Source: Endozoicomonas sp. G2_1 (GTDB taxonomy: Bacteria > Pseudomonadota > Gammaproteobacteria > Enterobacterales > Alteromonadaceae). Taken from it: a stretch of 64,000 bases of DNA. Both the position numbers and the translations under genes were made by a program. The notes under the pieces are model-generated. The model did not search any database. It was not told the origin of the DNA and saw nothing but the letters and a program-made list of their open reading frames with translations. This document shows, one piece after another, positions 10,516-18,964 of the stretch (positions are counted from its first letter, which is position 1; each line of letters starts with the position of its first letter). The stretch is taken from assembly GCF_017744155.1 (NCBI RefSeq), contig NZ_JAGHQT010000008.1, positions 83,172 to 147,171 of the forward strand, written 5' to 3'.

Positions 10516-10968
10516 ATGGATATGCTATTAAACGTCGAACTCTGGTTAGTGCTAGGTTTAGTGTTGGCACTAGCCGAAATCATTATTCCTGGCGGTATCT
10601 TAGTTAATCTTGCCATAGCCTCATTTATCGTCGCTTTTGGCGTCGGTTTCAATTTACTCACCACTTGGGTAGCAGCGCTAACCACTTGGTTTATCTCAGC
10701 GAGTTTGCTGTTATTTGTCATTTACTTTTTTACCGACAAGCTGTTTAAATCTGGCCAGCGAGTCGACAACGTCTATGAAGAAGTCGACATTTACGGCAAA
10801 GAAGTTCTGGTCACAGAAACCATTGGCCCAGGGCAACACCAAGGCCGCGTTGAGTTTCAAGGCACCAGCTGGACTGCGCTGAGCGACGGCAGTGAAATCA
10901 GTGCAGGCAACACTGCAACCATTGTCTGCAAAGAAAATATTTCACTGATTGTTGAAGCCAAAAAATAA
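10516..10968 (+). CDS. NfeD family membrane protein (short form)
   Basis: The 150-residue protein has two to three N-terminal membrane segments (about 5-75; LGLVLALAEIIIPGGILVNL is typical of NfeD), then a soluble OB-fold domain (about 85-150) with GRVEFQGTSWTALSDG. NfeD proteins partner SPFH/stomatin proteins in membrane microdomains. Here it directly precedes two SPFH genes, the classical arrangement. AGGAG lies 8 bases upstream of the ATG. Confidence 0.9.
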   Translation: MDMLLNVELWLVLGLVLALAEIIIPGGILVNLAIASFIVAFGVGFNLLTTWVAALTTWFISASLLLFVIYFFTDKLFKSGQRVDNVYEEVDIYGKEVLVTETIGPGQHQGRVEFQGTSWTALSDGSEISAGNTATIVCKENISLIVEAKK

Positions 10969-11040
10969 CGTTTACTAATAAGCATAGATAATTGCTATTA
11001 GCGTAACCCTACTAATACGGATTTTTAACTAGGAGTTTTT

Positions 11041-11964
11041 ATGTTAGCCACCTTAACCTTTGTCTTGCTCGGGCTGATATTTATTATCAGTAAACTGATT
11101 TTAATCGTCCCCATGCGCGAAGTTTGTATCGTTGAACGCTTGGGTAAATTTAAAGCGGTGATGCAGCCGGGATTGCACTTTTTAATCCCATTTATCGATC
11201 GGGTTGCCTATCGCCATGAAATTCGTGAACAAGTGCTCGACATACCAGCGCAAAGTTGTATTTCTCGCGACAATATTCAAATCGACGTCGATGGCTTGGT
11301 TTATATCCAAGTGATGGATGGTGTTAAAGCCAGCTATGGCATTGAAGATTATCGCCGCGCCAGCGTTAATTTAGCGCAAACCACGATGCGCTCTGAAATT
11401 GGTAAATTGAAACTGAGCCAAACTTTTTCCGAACGCGACACTTTAAACGAAACCATAGTTCGCGAAATCGACAAAGCTTCAGATCCTTGGGGCATCAAAG
11501 TACTGCGCTATGAAGTGCGCAATATCACGCCGTCGGAAAACGTTATTCATACCCTTGAAAAACAAATGGAAGCAGAACGGCAAAAGCGTGCGGAAATCAC
11601 CTTAGCGCAGGCGGAAAAAGAATCGACCATTAACCTCTCAGAAGGTGAGCGCCAAGAAGCGATAAATTTATCGGAAGGCGACAAGCAACGACAAATAAAT
11701 GAAGCCTATGGCCGCGCCAAGGAAATTGAAATTCTCGCCAATGCCACTGCTGAAGGCATCAATTTAGTCGCCGAAGCGGCGTCAAAGCCAGGTGGTAAAC
11801 AAGCGATAAAAATGCGCTTATTAGAGCAGTTTATCAAACAAACAGGAACGGTATTAGACACTGCTGATGTCACCGTATTGCCGACAGAAATTGCCAAGTT
11901 AGAAGGTTTTTTTGAAGGTATGGACAAAGTCACCCAAGCTGCTAGCCAACAAGGAGTGAAGTAA
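11041..11964 (+). CDS. SPFH/stomatin family protein 1 (QmcA/paraslipin-like)
   Basis: The protein has 307 residues: one N-terminal membrane anchor (about 3-22), then an SPFH (band 7) domain beginning PMREVCIVERLGKFKAVMQPG, then a charged helical region (EKQMEAERQKRAEITLAQAEKES) expected to oligomerise. These proteins form membrane-associated rings that scaffold or protect membrane proteases. It is most like QmcA/paraslipins paired with NfeD. Its stop overlaps the next gene's start by one base (TAATG), so the two are translationally coupled paralogues. Confidence 0.9.
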   Translation: MLATLTFVLLGLIFIISKLILIVPMREVCIVERLGKFKAVMQPGLHFLIPFIDRVAYRHEIREQVLDIPAQSCISRDNIQIDVDGLVYIQVMDGVKASYGIEDYRRASVNLAQTTMRSEIGKLKLSQTFSERDTLNETIVREIDKASDPWGIKVLRYEVRNITPSENVIHTLEKQMEAERQKRAEITLAQAEKESTINLSEGERQEAINLSEGDKQRQINEAYGRAKEIEILANATAEGINLVAEAASKPGGKQAIKMRLLEQFIKQTGTVLDTADVTVLPTEIAKLEGFFEGMDKVTQAASQQGVK

Positions 11965-12908
11965 TGAACTTAGCTAATTTAACCGACTTCGCCTCGATGG
12001 ACTTAATTGTCCTGTTTATTTGGGCCACTATTTTCTTAACCTTGGCGTTTAAATTTATTAAAGCGATTTGTTTAGTGCCGACTAAATCTGCCTATGTCGT
12101 CGAGCGCTTAGGTAAATACCGTTGTACCTTAGAAGCGGGCTTTCATGTGTTACTGCCGTTTATCGACAAAGTCGCTTTTATTCAAGACTTAAAAGAAGAA
12201 ACCATTGATGTACCGCCACAAGAGTGTTTCTCGAAAGACGAAGTTAAAGTGGAAGTTGATGGCGTTATTTACATTCAAGTGGTTGATGCGGTTAAAGCAA
12301 GCTATGGTATTACCGACTACCGCTTTGCCGCCATGCAACTTGCGCAAACCACCACTCGTTCAGTGATTGGTACTTTGGATTTAGATCGCACCTTTGAGGA
12401 GCGCGATATCATTAGCGCCAAAGTTGTTGATGTTTTAGATAAAGCCGGTGAAAGCTGGGGCATTCGCGTTCATCGCTATGAAATTAAAAATATCACGCCA
12501 CCGCTAACGGTAAAAAACGCAATGGAAATGCAGGTCAATGCCGAGCGAGAACGCCGCGCTATTTTAGCCAAGAGTTTAGGTGATAAAGCTGCTCGCATTA
12601 ATCGCTCAGAAGGCTTGATGACAGAAATGATCAATATTTCAGAGGGTGAAAAACAGCGCCGCATTAATGCCGCCGAAGGTAAAGCAGAAGAAATTTTAGC
12701 CATTGCCCGCGCGACAGGTGATTCAATTACCAAAGTAGCAACGGCTATCGAGCAGCCCGGCGGTCAACGAGCATTAGATATGCAATTGTCAGAGCAGTAT
12801 TTGGCTAATTTTAAAGGTTTGAGCAAAGAGAATCGCAAAGTGATATTGCCAGCTAATTTGCTCGACTTTAACCAATGGCTTAAAACCCTTGGCGTAGAGA
12901 ATAAATAG
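11964..12908 (+). CDS. SPFH/stomatin family protein 2
   Basis: This 314-residue paralogue of the preceding gene has a longer N-terminal segment with one anchor (about 15-35), an SPFH domain (TKSAYVVERLGKYRCTLEAG; SYGITDYRFAAMQLAQTTTR) and a helical tail rich in Glu and Arg. Coupling by TAATG suggests the two products are made in equal amounts and may form a mixed complex, as HflK and HflC do. A bidirectional terminator follows. Confidence 0.9.
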   Translation: MNLANLTDFASMDLIVLFIWATIFLTLAFKFIKAICLVPTKSAYVVERLGKYRCTLEAGFHVLLPFIDKVAFIQDLKEETIDVPPQECFSKDEVKVEVDGVIYIQVVDAVKASYGITDYRFAAMQLAQTTTRSVIGTLDLDRTFEERDIISAKVVDVLDKAGESWGIRVHRYEIKNITPPLTVKNAMEMQVNAERERRAILAKSLGDKAARINRSEGLMTEMINISEGEKQRRINAAEGKAEEILAIARATGDSITKVATAIEQPGGQRALDMQLSEQYLANFKGLSKENRKVILPANLLDFNQWLKTLGVENK

Positions 12909-12936
12909 CAAATTTACACTCTCACCTAAAAAGACA

Positions 12937-12967
12937 AAAGCCGGTAGTTAATATAACTACTGGCTTT
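12937..12967. terminator. Bidirectional terminator between the SPFH gene and grxA
   Basis: A 14-bp stem with one G-T pair (AAAGCCGGTAGTTA with TAACTACTGGCTTT) closes a 3-nt loop. On the minus strand it runs into TTGTCTTTTT, on the plus strand into CTCG. It serves grxA best and possibly both convergent genes. Confidence 0.75.
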
Positions 12968-12980
12968 CTCGATTTTACGC

Positions 12981-13244
12981 TTAGGCGTATAAACCTAAGT
13001 TTTCTTTCGCGTGAGCTTCAAATTCCGTGCAGCCACCAATGTGCTCTTGATCTAAAAAGATTTGCGGTACAGTATTTACTGGCTTACCTACTGTTTTTTC
13101 TAAATCCGCTTTTGAGATGCCCTCGGCTTGGATATCAACATAACGGAATTTAAAATCATCGCGTGTTTCAGTTAATTGCTCTGCTACTTGCTTCGCACGC
13201 ACACAGTAAGGACAACCAGGACGACCAAAAATTACAGCAAACAT
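12981..13244 (-). CDS. grxA: Glutaredoxin 1
   Basis: The 87-residue dithiol glutaredoxin resembles E. coli GrxA along its whole length. The redox motif CPYC lies at residues 11-14 in IFGRPGCPYCVRAK, and the GSH-binding parts are TVPQIFLDQEHIGG (cis-Pro) and the following GG. It reduces protein disulfides and ribonucleotide reductase with glutathione in the cytoplasm. It is monocistronic. The 270 bp upstream are AT-rich with no further gene evident. Confidence 0.96.
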   Translation of the reverse strand: MFAVIFGRPGCPYCVRAKQVAEQLTETRDDFKFRYVDIQAEGISKADLEKTVGKPVNTVPQIFLDQEHIGGCTEFEAHAKENLGLYA

Positions 13245-13516
13245 TATCTTCTCCTCAATAAAATTTGTTTCACTTAATTAACTTGATGTGTGCAGTTTAA
13301 CCAAGGCCTAATCAACAATAAAATTAATTAAATAGATAGCATTAATTGAAAAAAACTATACAAGATACTTTCTGATTAATGCGGTGAGTGAAACCAATCG
13401 ATAGAGTAAAAGAACGCAATTAGGACAAAAAACGTTCAGAATAAAGCATAAAAAGTATTACTGTATGCTTATGACTAAAACGCTAAGATTTAAGTGCTAT
13501 CGCTTAAACACTATCA

Positions 13517-13765
13517 CTAAGGCATTCGAGCTTTAACTTTATTAATAAGTTGTTCTGCGCAGTAAAAACAAAGCACTGCTGTGACGGCAGCAACAATATG
13601 CGTTATTAGAGTTAAGCCATCAAGGCTTTCTTGCCACAGAAAAACAATGCCGTTGTAACCGATAAAGGCAAAGTTAAGTAAAGTAATGTGCAGCCACAGA
13701 ATAACGAACAACCCGAGCGCCTTGCTTTTTGTAATACGATTGTCAGCCCTATGCGCACCAGCCAT
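13517..13765 (-). CDS. Small membrane protein, unknown function
   Basis: An 82-residue protein with a charged N-terminus and two hydrophobic segments (about 17-43 and 52-71). No family is recognised. Its ATG overlaps the TAA of the upstream SDR gene (TAATG), so the two are translationally coupled, which supports it as a real gene. Confidence 0.65.
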   Translation of the reverse strand: MAGAHRADNRITKSKALGLFVILWLHITLLNFAFIGYNGIVFLWQESLDGLTLITHIVAAVTAVLCFYCAEQLINKVKARMP

Positions 13766-14616
13766 TAATTTACCTCAGTTAACCAAGTAGATAAATCGTC
13801 GTATTGATAGTCATATTCAAGCTGGGCGCGAGTCCAATCATCGGTGATCACTTTACCTGTGCGCTCACTTTGCTCTTGGCTGAATTTAGGCGTCGGTCTG
13901 CCAAGTGCTGCTGCCGCCGCTCGATAATATTCGCGTCGGCTTAAATGGGTTTGACTGACACCGTGATAAATACGGTGTTCACTATCTAACTTACCGCTAC
14001 TACCTAGGCTACCTTTGTTTAACATCGCCAGCAACAAGCCAATAACATCAGCTTGATGAATAAGATTAACCGGCTGCTCTGGCGCACTGAACTCTCTTTC
14101 AGGAGAAATAAACCGCCCGGGATGACGCTTAGGACCAACTAAGCCAGATAACCTTAAAATTTGGGCGTCGCCAGTGAATTTGAGCAATTCATTTTCTGCC
14201 TCAGCCAAAATCGCAACCTTGTCAGCTGTTAGGTTTAGCTCAGTAAACTCATTAACTTCGCCTTCTAAACCATTGGCAATAGCGGTACTGTTAAGCAAAA
14301 TAATTTGTTTAACGCCGGAAATCTCGGCGGCACTGACTAGATTGGCGATCTTCTCTGGGTAATCAGCTTTGCCGCGTTTTATCTGTGGCGGAATTGCAAT
14401 AATCAATACACGCTGTTGCAACGCCGGCAGCTTTGCCAAAAGCTCAGGACGTTGCGGTAAGCTTAGCTGGTGATGGTTCAGGTTTAACTGAGCAAACTCT
14501 GCCAAACGCTGCTCAGACTGCCCCGTTACCACAACATCACAGCCTTGTTCAATTAACGTTTGTGCTAATGGCTGTCCTAGCCAACCTGCACCAATAATAC
14601 CAATACTTTGTTTCAC
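13765..14616 (-). CDS. NAD(P)-binding SDR/epimerase-like protein (YeeZ type)
   Basis: The 283-residue protein begins with a Rossmann fold (SIGIIGAGWLGQPLAQTL, a GxGxxG motif) and continues with LIIAIPPQ, LLNSTAIA and ILRLSGLVGPKRHPGRF, the pattern of YeeZ-like extended SDR proteins. The substrate is unknown. The classical YxxxK motif is not obvious, so an oxidoreductase role is uncertain. It is followed, with overlap, by the small membrane protein and preceded 24 bp away by the SnoaL-like gene; the three are probably one operon. Confidence 0.8.
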   Translation of the reverse strand: MKQSIGIIGAGWLGQPLAQTLIEQGCDVVVTGQSEQRLAEFAQLNLNHHQLSLPQRPELLAKLPALQQRVLIIAIPPQIKRGKADYPEKIANLVSAAEISGVKQIILLNSTAIANGLEGEVNEFTELNLTADKVAILAEAENELLKFTGDAQILRLSGLVGPKRHPGRFISPEREFSAPEQPVNLIHQADVIGLLLAMLNKGSLGSSGKLDSEHRIYHGVSQTHLSRREYYRAAAAALGRPTPKFSQEQSERTGKVITDDWTRAQLEYDYQYDDLSTWLTEVN

Positions 14617-14640
14617 GCTGTTTGCTCTCAGTGATTCTTC

Positions 14641-15156
14641 TTATTGTGTTTTGTCATTTGTTAACTGCTGACCAAGCGTTGCTGGTTGCTTGGTGATTGC
14701 CAGTACTTGCTTAGCTAACTCATTCGGTACCATCAATGACAAGCTATATTGCTTAATTAACCAATGTTGACCAGTTTTTACCATGACACCGCTGCCTCGA
14801 CACCAACCATACTTATCGTTCCACAAGAGTTCATCGAACATTGCAGTATCTGATGTCACTAAATCAATATGACGTTGCTTAGCGATATACTGCCAACCTA
14901 TACCGCGTTCAAAATAAGGCAGTACAAATTCAGTAAAAGCAGGTTTAGTCCAGCGCTCGCTAGCGTCAGTACCTAAAAATACCGAATCATCCGCCATTAG
15001 CCCTAAGTACTTCTCGGCATTAGCATTTGCGGCGGCAGAGTGATAGTTATCTAACTGCTGAGCAATGATCGATTCTTGATCTATCTGCTTAGCATAAACA
15101 GCTGACACCAGTGTTAGCCAAGTAATAACGCTCAACATCAAAAGTCGGTTCAACAT
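14641..15156 (-). CDS. Exported SnoaL/NTF2-like protein
   Basis: The protein has 171 residues with an N-terminal signal peptide (MLNRLLMLSVITWLTLVSAV, then YAKQ). The mature part resembles SnoaL-like NTF2 folds: DNYHSAAANANAEKYLGLM, DSVFLGTDASERWTKPAF, WLIKQYSLSLMVPNE. These DUF4440-like domains often bind small ligands. A specific function cannot be assigned. It is probably periplasmic. Confidence 0.75.
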   Translation of the reverse strand: MLNRLLMLSVITWLTLVSAVYAKQIDQESIIAQQLDNYHSAAANANAEKYLGLMADDSVFLGTDASERWTKPAFTEFVLPYFERGIGWQYIAKQRHIDLVTSDTAMFDELLWNDKYGWCRGSGVMVKTGQHWLIKQYSLSLMVPNELAKQVLAITKQPATLGQQLTNDKTQ

Positions 15157-15195
15157 AGTATTATTTCCTTGTTTGTTATTGTTATTTTTGCTGTT

Positions 15196-16095
15196 TTAGC
15201 TGTTGTTTTTCACCAGTGCAAAATAATTGCCACTAAAGGTTGCAGCCAAGGTATCACCGCAGAAGACTTCAACTGTTATCAATACTCTCACTTTACCTTT
15301 TTCGCTCAATTGTTCAGTGTCGAGTTTAACGGTATCACTATCAACTTTTGCATAAGCAACACCCGCCAATGGCGCGTGATATCGGATATCGGCTTTACCT
15401 AAAACAATATCAGCATTGAGATCCTGCTTTGCCAACATCAAATGCAGCCAGCCCCAGCCAGTCAATGTTGCTAGCGTATAGATACTGCCAGCAAACATCG
15501 TATTGTGCAGGTTCTTGTTAAATTTGAGATCACAATGACACGACAAGCCATGCTCAGAAAAGCTCGCTACCACCAAATTCATCGCCGTACTCATCGGAAT
15601 AGTTCGATGCCAAGTCTGCTCTAGCTCTTTCACTAAAGCCTGCTCCGTTAAGACGGGCGTAAGTGCTTTCGACATTTGATAATGTTGAATACTACCGTAT
15701 AACAAATGAGATTGACCGAGGTTTTGATAATTGAGGCGCTGATAAAAAGCCAACGCTTGTTCGCGCGCATTGAGTTGAATTTCTCTAAACCCTACCTCTA
15801 CGGCAACTTTTTCCAGTGCCGATAATATTTTTTCGCCCAGCCCCTGTCCCTGATATTCAGGTGCAACGGCCATATATCGAACTTGCGCTGTGAATTGGTC
15901 AACACCGTGCAAGCGGCCAACGGCAATCACTTGGTCATTCTCATCGACAATCATGCGATGAAAGCTCTGTGATTCTAACTCGTCCTGTTCAGAGCCTTTA
16001 GCTTGCTGCCATGGCTGCCTCAATACACGCCAGCGCAACTGGTAATAACGTTCAAACTGCTGCTCGCTATTTGGGGATATTAATTTCATCATCAC
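15196..16095 (-). CDS. GNAT acetyltransferase-hotdog thioesterase fusion (YiiD-like)
   Basis: The 299-residue protein has two domains. Residues 1-145 form a GNAT fold with the acetyl-CoA loop VAPEYQGQGLGEKIL. Residues 150-299 form a hotdog thioesterase-like domain (HNTMFAGSIYTLATLTGWGWLHL). The same architecture occurs in E. coli YiiD. A Shewanella homologue has been linked to fatty-acid initiation (FabY); this is recalled knowledge, not visible here. The N-terminus is GTG-ATG-ATG, so the start may be 16095, 16092 or 16089. Confidence 0.85.
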   Translation of the reverse strand: MMMKLISPNSEQQFERYYQLRWRVLRQPWQQAKGSEQDELESQSFHRMIVDENDQVIAVGRLHGVDQFTAQVRYMAVAPEYQGQGLGEKILSALEKVAVEVGFREIQLNAREQALAFYQRLNYQNLGQSHLLYGSIQHYQMSKALTPVLTEQALVKELEQTWHRTIPMSTAMNLVVASFSEHGLSCHCDLKFNKNLHNTMFAGSIYTLATLTGWGWLHLMLAKQDLNADIVLGKADIRYHAPLAGVAYAKVDSDTVKLDTEQLSEKGKVRVLITVEVFCGDTLAATFSGNYFALVKNNS

Positions 16096-16139
16096 TTATA
16101 CTTATTATTGTCACTGTTGGTCAGGAGTTACTATTTAAC

Positions 16140-16869
16140 GTGCCCCTATTACAGCACTTGCGATCAGAACGGTTAGTATACTGCTGGCGCGATCAACACA
16201 CTAGTATTGCGATAGAACAAAACAGAGATTATCTGTGGCTCACTATCAACAATGTAATACAAAGTATTATGTTACGCCGTCAACCAAGCAGGTTAACACT
16301 GCCTCATCAGACAGCGATATTGCTGCCGCTGGTTTATTTTAATCCTGAACACGTAATCGAATTGGGCTTGGGAGGTGGCAATATTGTCCGTTTTTATCAC
16401 CAGCTCAACGGCCGAGGTAAATTCGTCAAATCCGATAGTTATTGACGTTTTTCAACGCTATTTCAACCCAGAGCAAATTGAATTTTTCATCGTACAGAGA
16501 CTCGATTCACTCAAGTTTGACCGGACTAACACAAATAGTTGTTGGATGATCAATGATATTTACTGCGAACAACACGACACTCAGCGTCAGCTATTTCAGC
16601 AAATATCTGATCGAGTGGCATCGCTTGAAAGACAAGACTTGTTTTCTATTAACTTGAGTAATTATCAGCCTAAAGACATCAGGTATTGGCATCAGTTGCT
16701 TAAGCAGCGCCAGCAAGCATCACTTTATTATTTCAAAATTCCCGGCTACCAGAATGTAGTCATTCATTCACTACCAAACGATCGCCGTTATCATCACGCC
16801 AGTATATTGCCGGCAAGACTTTATAAACGTTGGCGGCAGTTTTGGCGTTACCACCAACCACTTTATTAA
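16140..16869 (+). pseudogene. Spermidine-synthase-like methyltransferase-fold gene broken by a frameshift
   Basis: Two overlapping frames together resemble a spermidine-synthase-type Rossmann protein of about 240 residues. The first frame (GTG at 16140) carries VIELGLGGGNIVRFYHQL and ends at a stop at 16443. The second frame continues the family pattern with NPIVIDVFQRYFNPEQIEF and runs to 16869. Reading would have to skip one base near 16395-16415. I read it as a frameshift, either a true mutation or a sequence error. AGGAG lies 12 bases before the GTG. It is divergent from the GNAT-thioesterase gene. Confidence 0.65.
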
Positions 16870-16907
16870 AGCGCAAATATCACTTATTTAGCAGCTGATT
16901 TAGGTAC

Positions 16908-16948
16908 AAAAAAACGCTGCTAAAGTAACAACTTGAGCAGCGTTTTTA
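16908..16948. terminator. Bidirectional terminator
   Basis: AAAAACGCTGCT pairs with AGCAGCGTTTTT across a 14-nt loop, with A- and T-runs on both sides. It lies between the convergent synthase-like pseudogene and the HMG-CoA reductase gene and suits both. Confidence 0.8.
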
Positions 16949-16966
16949 ACTATATTTAAGATGAGC

Positions 16967-18145
16967 CTATCTATTTCGACCTAATTGGTCATGACTGCTG
17001 ACCCAGTGACCTGAAATAACTGCTGATTTCAGTGAAATATCGCCAGCTAATACGGTTGCAGCAACAATTTCAGCAAATTTATTGGCTTTGTCTTTGCCAA
17101 CACAACCTAACATTTGTAAACATTCATTCTGTGTTGGTAAACCTGTGCCACCACCAAAAGTTGCCACGATTAATGAAGGTAAAGTGACCGACAAGTACAA
17201 GTCACCATTGTCGAGTAACTGATGCGATAACAAACCAGCGTGGGACTCAACAACATTAGCTTCATCTTGACCTGTAGCAATAAACAGCGACGCAATACCA
17301 TTGGCCGAATGTGGACCGTTGTAGGCTGAATTCGCCATCATCGCACCAGTGTTTGCCATCACACAGCCATCGGCAAATTGTTTAGTGCTGACCTTCATCA
17401 CCTTTTGTAAAACTTCGTCTTTAATCACAATTTCAGCAATGACTCGTTTACCGCGTGAATGCAGCATATTGAGGTGTGAATGTTTTTTATCGGTATCCAT
17501 GTTACCAGACAACAAGTAGCGACACTCAAATGGCGCGTTGGCAATAATCCATTCACACGCGGCAAGAGTTGCTTTACCTACCATATTTTGGCCAGCAGCA
17601 TCGCCTGTTGTAAAATTAAAACGCAAGTAACGGAAACGAGATACAGACCACTGCTGAATATGTTCGAGTTTGCCGACCGAAGTTGTCGTTTCTGAAATTT
17701 CTTTAATTGAATCGAAGTTTTGCTCAACCCATTTACCGAACTCTCTCGCTTCGCGGGCACTGTCAAAAATAAAAGCAGGTGCGCGCTGCATAAAGCCTTC
17801 AACAACAGTAGTTTTCACACCACCACACTCGTTGAGCAAACGCATGCCTCGGCTATAACTAGCAACTAATGTCCCTTCAGTTGTTGCCAGTGGCACGTAA
17901 AATGAACCTTGAGCGTGTTCCCCATCTATTTGTACTGGCCCGGCAACCCCAACAGGCATTTGGACAATACCAATAAAGTTCTCAATATTACCGGGTAACA
18001 CATCGGTGCTAATACTGTATTGGCCTGTATGTTCAAATTTGGCACCGGTTTTTTCTTGAATGAAATCACGGCGAACTTTCGCCATTTCATCACTATAATC
18101 ATTCTCAGAACTACGAGGAATTTTGCTCTCTGTCATGTCTACCAT
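16967..18145 (-). CDS. Hydroxymethylglutaryl-CoA reductase (class I-like)
   Basis: The 392-residue protein converts HMG-CoA to mevalonate with NADPH. All family motifs are present: ENFIGIVQMPVGVAGP, VPLATTEGTLVAS (catalytic Glu90), TGDAAGQNMVGKAT, GNMDTDKK (catalytic Lys220/221), GQDEANVVESHAG (Asp294), GGGTGLPTQ and the C-terminal SSHDQLGRNR (His385). It lacks the membrane domain of animal enzymes. A class I type is suggested by the pattern and by reports of a transferred class I HMGR in Vibrio. No other mevalonate-pathway gene is near. The start could also be the ATG at 18136. Confidence 0.93.
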   Translation of the reverse strand: MVDMTESKIPRSSENDYSDEMAKVRRDFIQEKTGAKFEHTGQYSISTDVLPGNIENFIGIVQMPVGVAGPVQIDGEHAQGSFYVPLATTEGTLVASYSRGMRLLNECGGVKTTVVEGFMQRAPAFIFDSAREAREFGKWVEQNFDSIKEISETTTSVGKLEHIQQWSVSRFRYLRFNFTTGDAAGQNMVGKATLAACEWIIANAPFECRYLLSGNMDTDKKHSHLNMLHSRGKRVIAEIVIKDEVLQKVMKVSTKQFADGCVMANTGAMMANSAYNGPHSANGIASLFIATGQDEANVVESHAGLLSHQLLDNGDLYLSVTLPSLIVATFGGGTGLPTQNECLQMLGCVGKDKANKFAEIVAATVLAGDISLKSAVISGHWVSSHDQLGRNR

Positions 18146-18319
18146 CCATTTGTTTAACTTCGTTATGTTACGTTGAGCAATGACTGAAATAGCAAGCTAT
18201 CAGCCTTGAAGTTTACTAAGCAGTTTCAACTAACTCAGCAATACAACGACAATCGCAACTGGTGCGCAATTGCTCGGTATTTAATCTATCTTCATTTGAA
18301 AATTCATACAAGCGTTTAA

Positions 18320-18340
18320 ATTTCAACTATCAGTTGAAAT
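18320..18340. repeat. Inverted repeat in the HMG-CoA reductase upstream region
   Basis: A perfect 9-bp stem (ATTTCAACT with AGTTGAAAT) with loop ATC lies about 175 bp upstream of the HMG-CoA reductase start. No T-run follows. It could be an operator or a weak terminator for dtd. The rest of the 18146-18470 gap is AT-rich and shows no gene. Confidence 0.35.
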
Positions 18341-18470
18341 AAAACCGGTCAATCAAAAAACAGTGTAAAGGCCCTATTATTGCTGATTGATAAAATTTGA
18401 GAATAGTCGACATAAAACAAAAACCAAACAAATTAATTGGTTATTTGTACAAAAAAATTAAACCACCGAG

Positions 18471-18908
18471 TTACACTTTTAAACTGAATGTTACTGGGCC
18501 ATCGTTGACTAAGGCCACCTTCATATCAGCACCAAAAATGCCCGTTGGCGCACTAAATCCAAGCTCTCGACACTGCTGAGTAAAATACTGGTAGAGCTTT
18601 TTACTAAACTCAGGTTCAGCGGCACTGGTAAAACTTGGTCGCATACCTCGAGTCGTATCAGCAGCGAGAGTAAATTGGGAAACCACTAATACATCGCCGC
18701 CAATTTGACCAACATTTAGATTCATTTTTCCATGGTCATCTTCAAAAACTCGGTAGCCAGTCACCCGCTCTGCCATGCGCTTGGCTTTTGCTTCATTGTC
18801 TTCTGGTTCTATTGCTAGCAACACTAGTAAGCCTTGACCAATTTCGCCAGTAATTTGGTTATCAACCGTCACGCTCGCTTGAGTAACGCGTTGAATCAAT
18901 GCGATCAT
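18471..18908 (-). CDS. dtd: D-aminoacyl-tRNA deacylase
   Basis: The 145-residue enzyme hydrolyses D-aminoacyl-tRNA (and Gly-tRNA-Ala), a cytoplasmic proofreading step. Signatures are [16 protein letters not shown] at the start, the active-site strand [17 protein letters not shown] and NDGPVTFSL near the C-terminus, which contains the Gly-cisPro pair. Length matches the family exactly. pip lies 56 bp upstream on the same strand, so the two may be co-transcribed. Confidence 0.96.
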   Translation of the reverse strand: MIALIQRVTQASVTVDNQITGEIGQGLLVLLAIEPEDNEAKAKRMAERVTGYRVFEDDHGKMNLNVGQIGGDVLVVSQFTLAADTTRGMRPSFTSAAEPEFSKKLYQYFTQQCRELGFSAPTGIFGADMKVALVNDGPVTFSLKV

Positions 18909-18964
18909 AAATTTACGCCTATATTATTTTGAATAGTTGAAAGTTGGCAGTTTCGCCTATGCAC

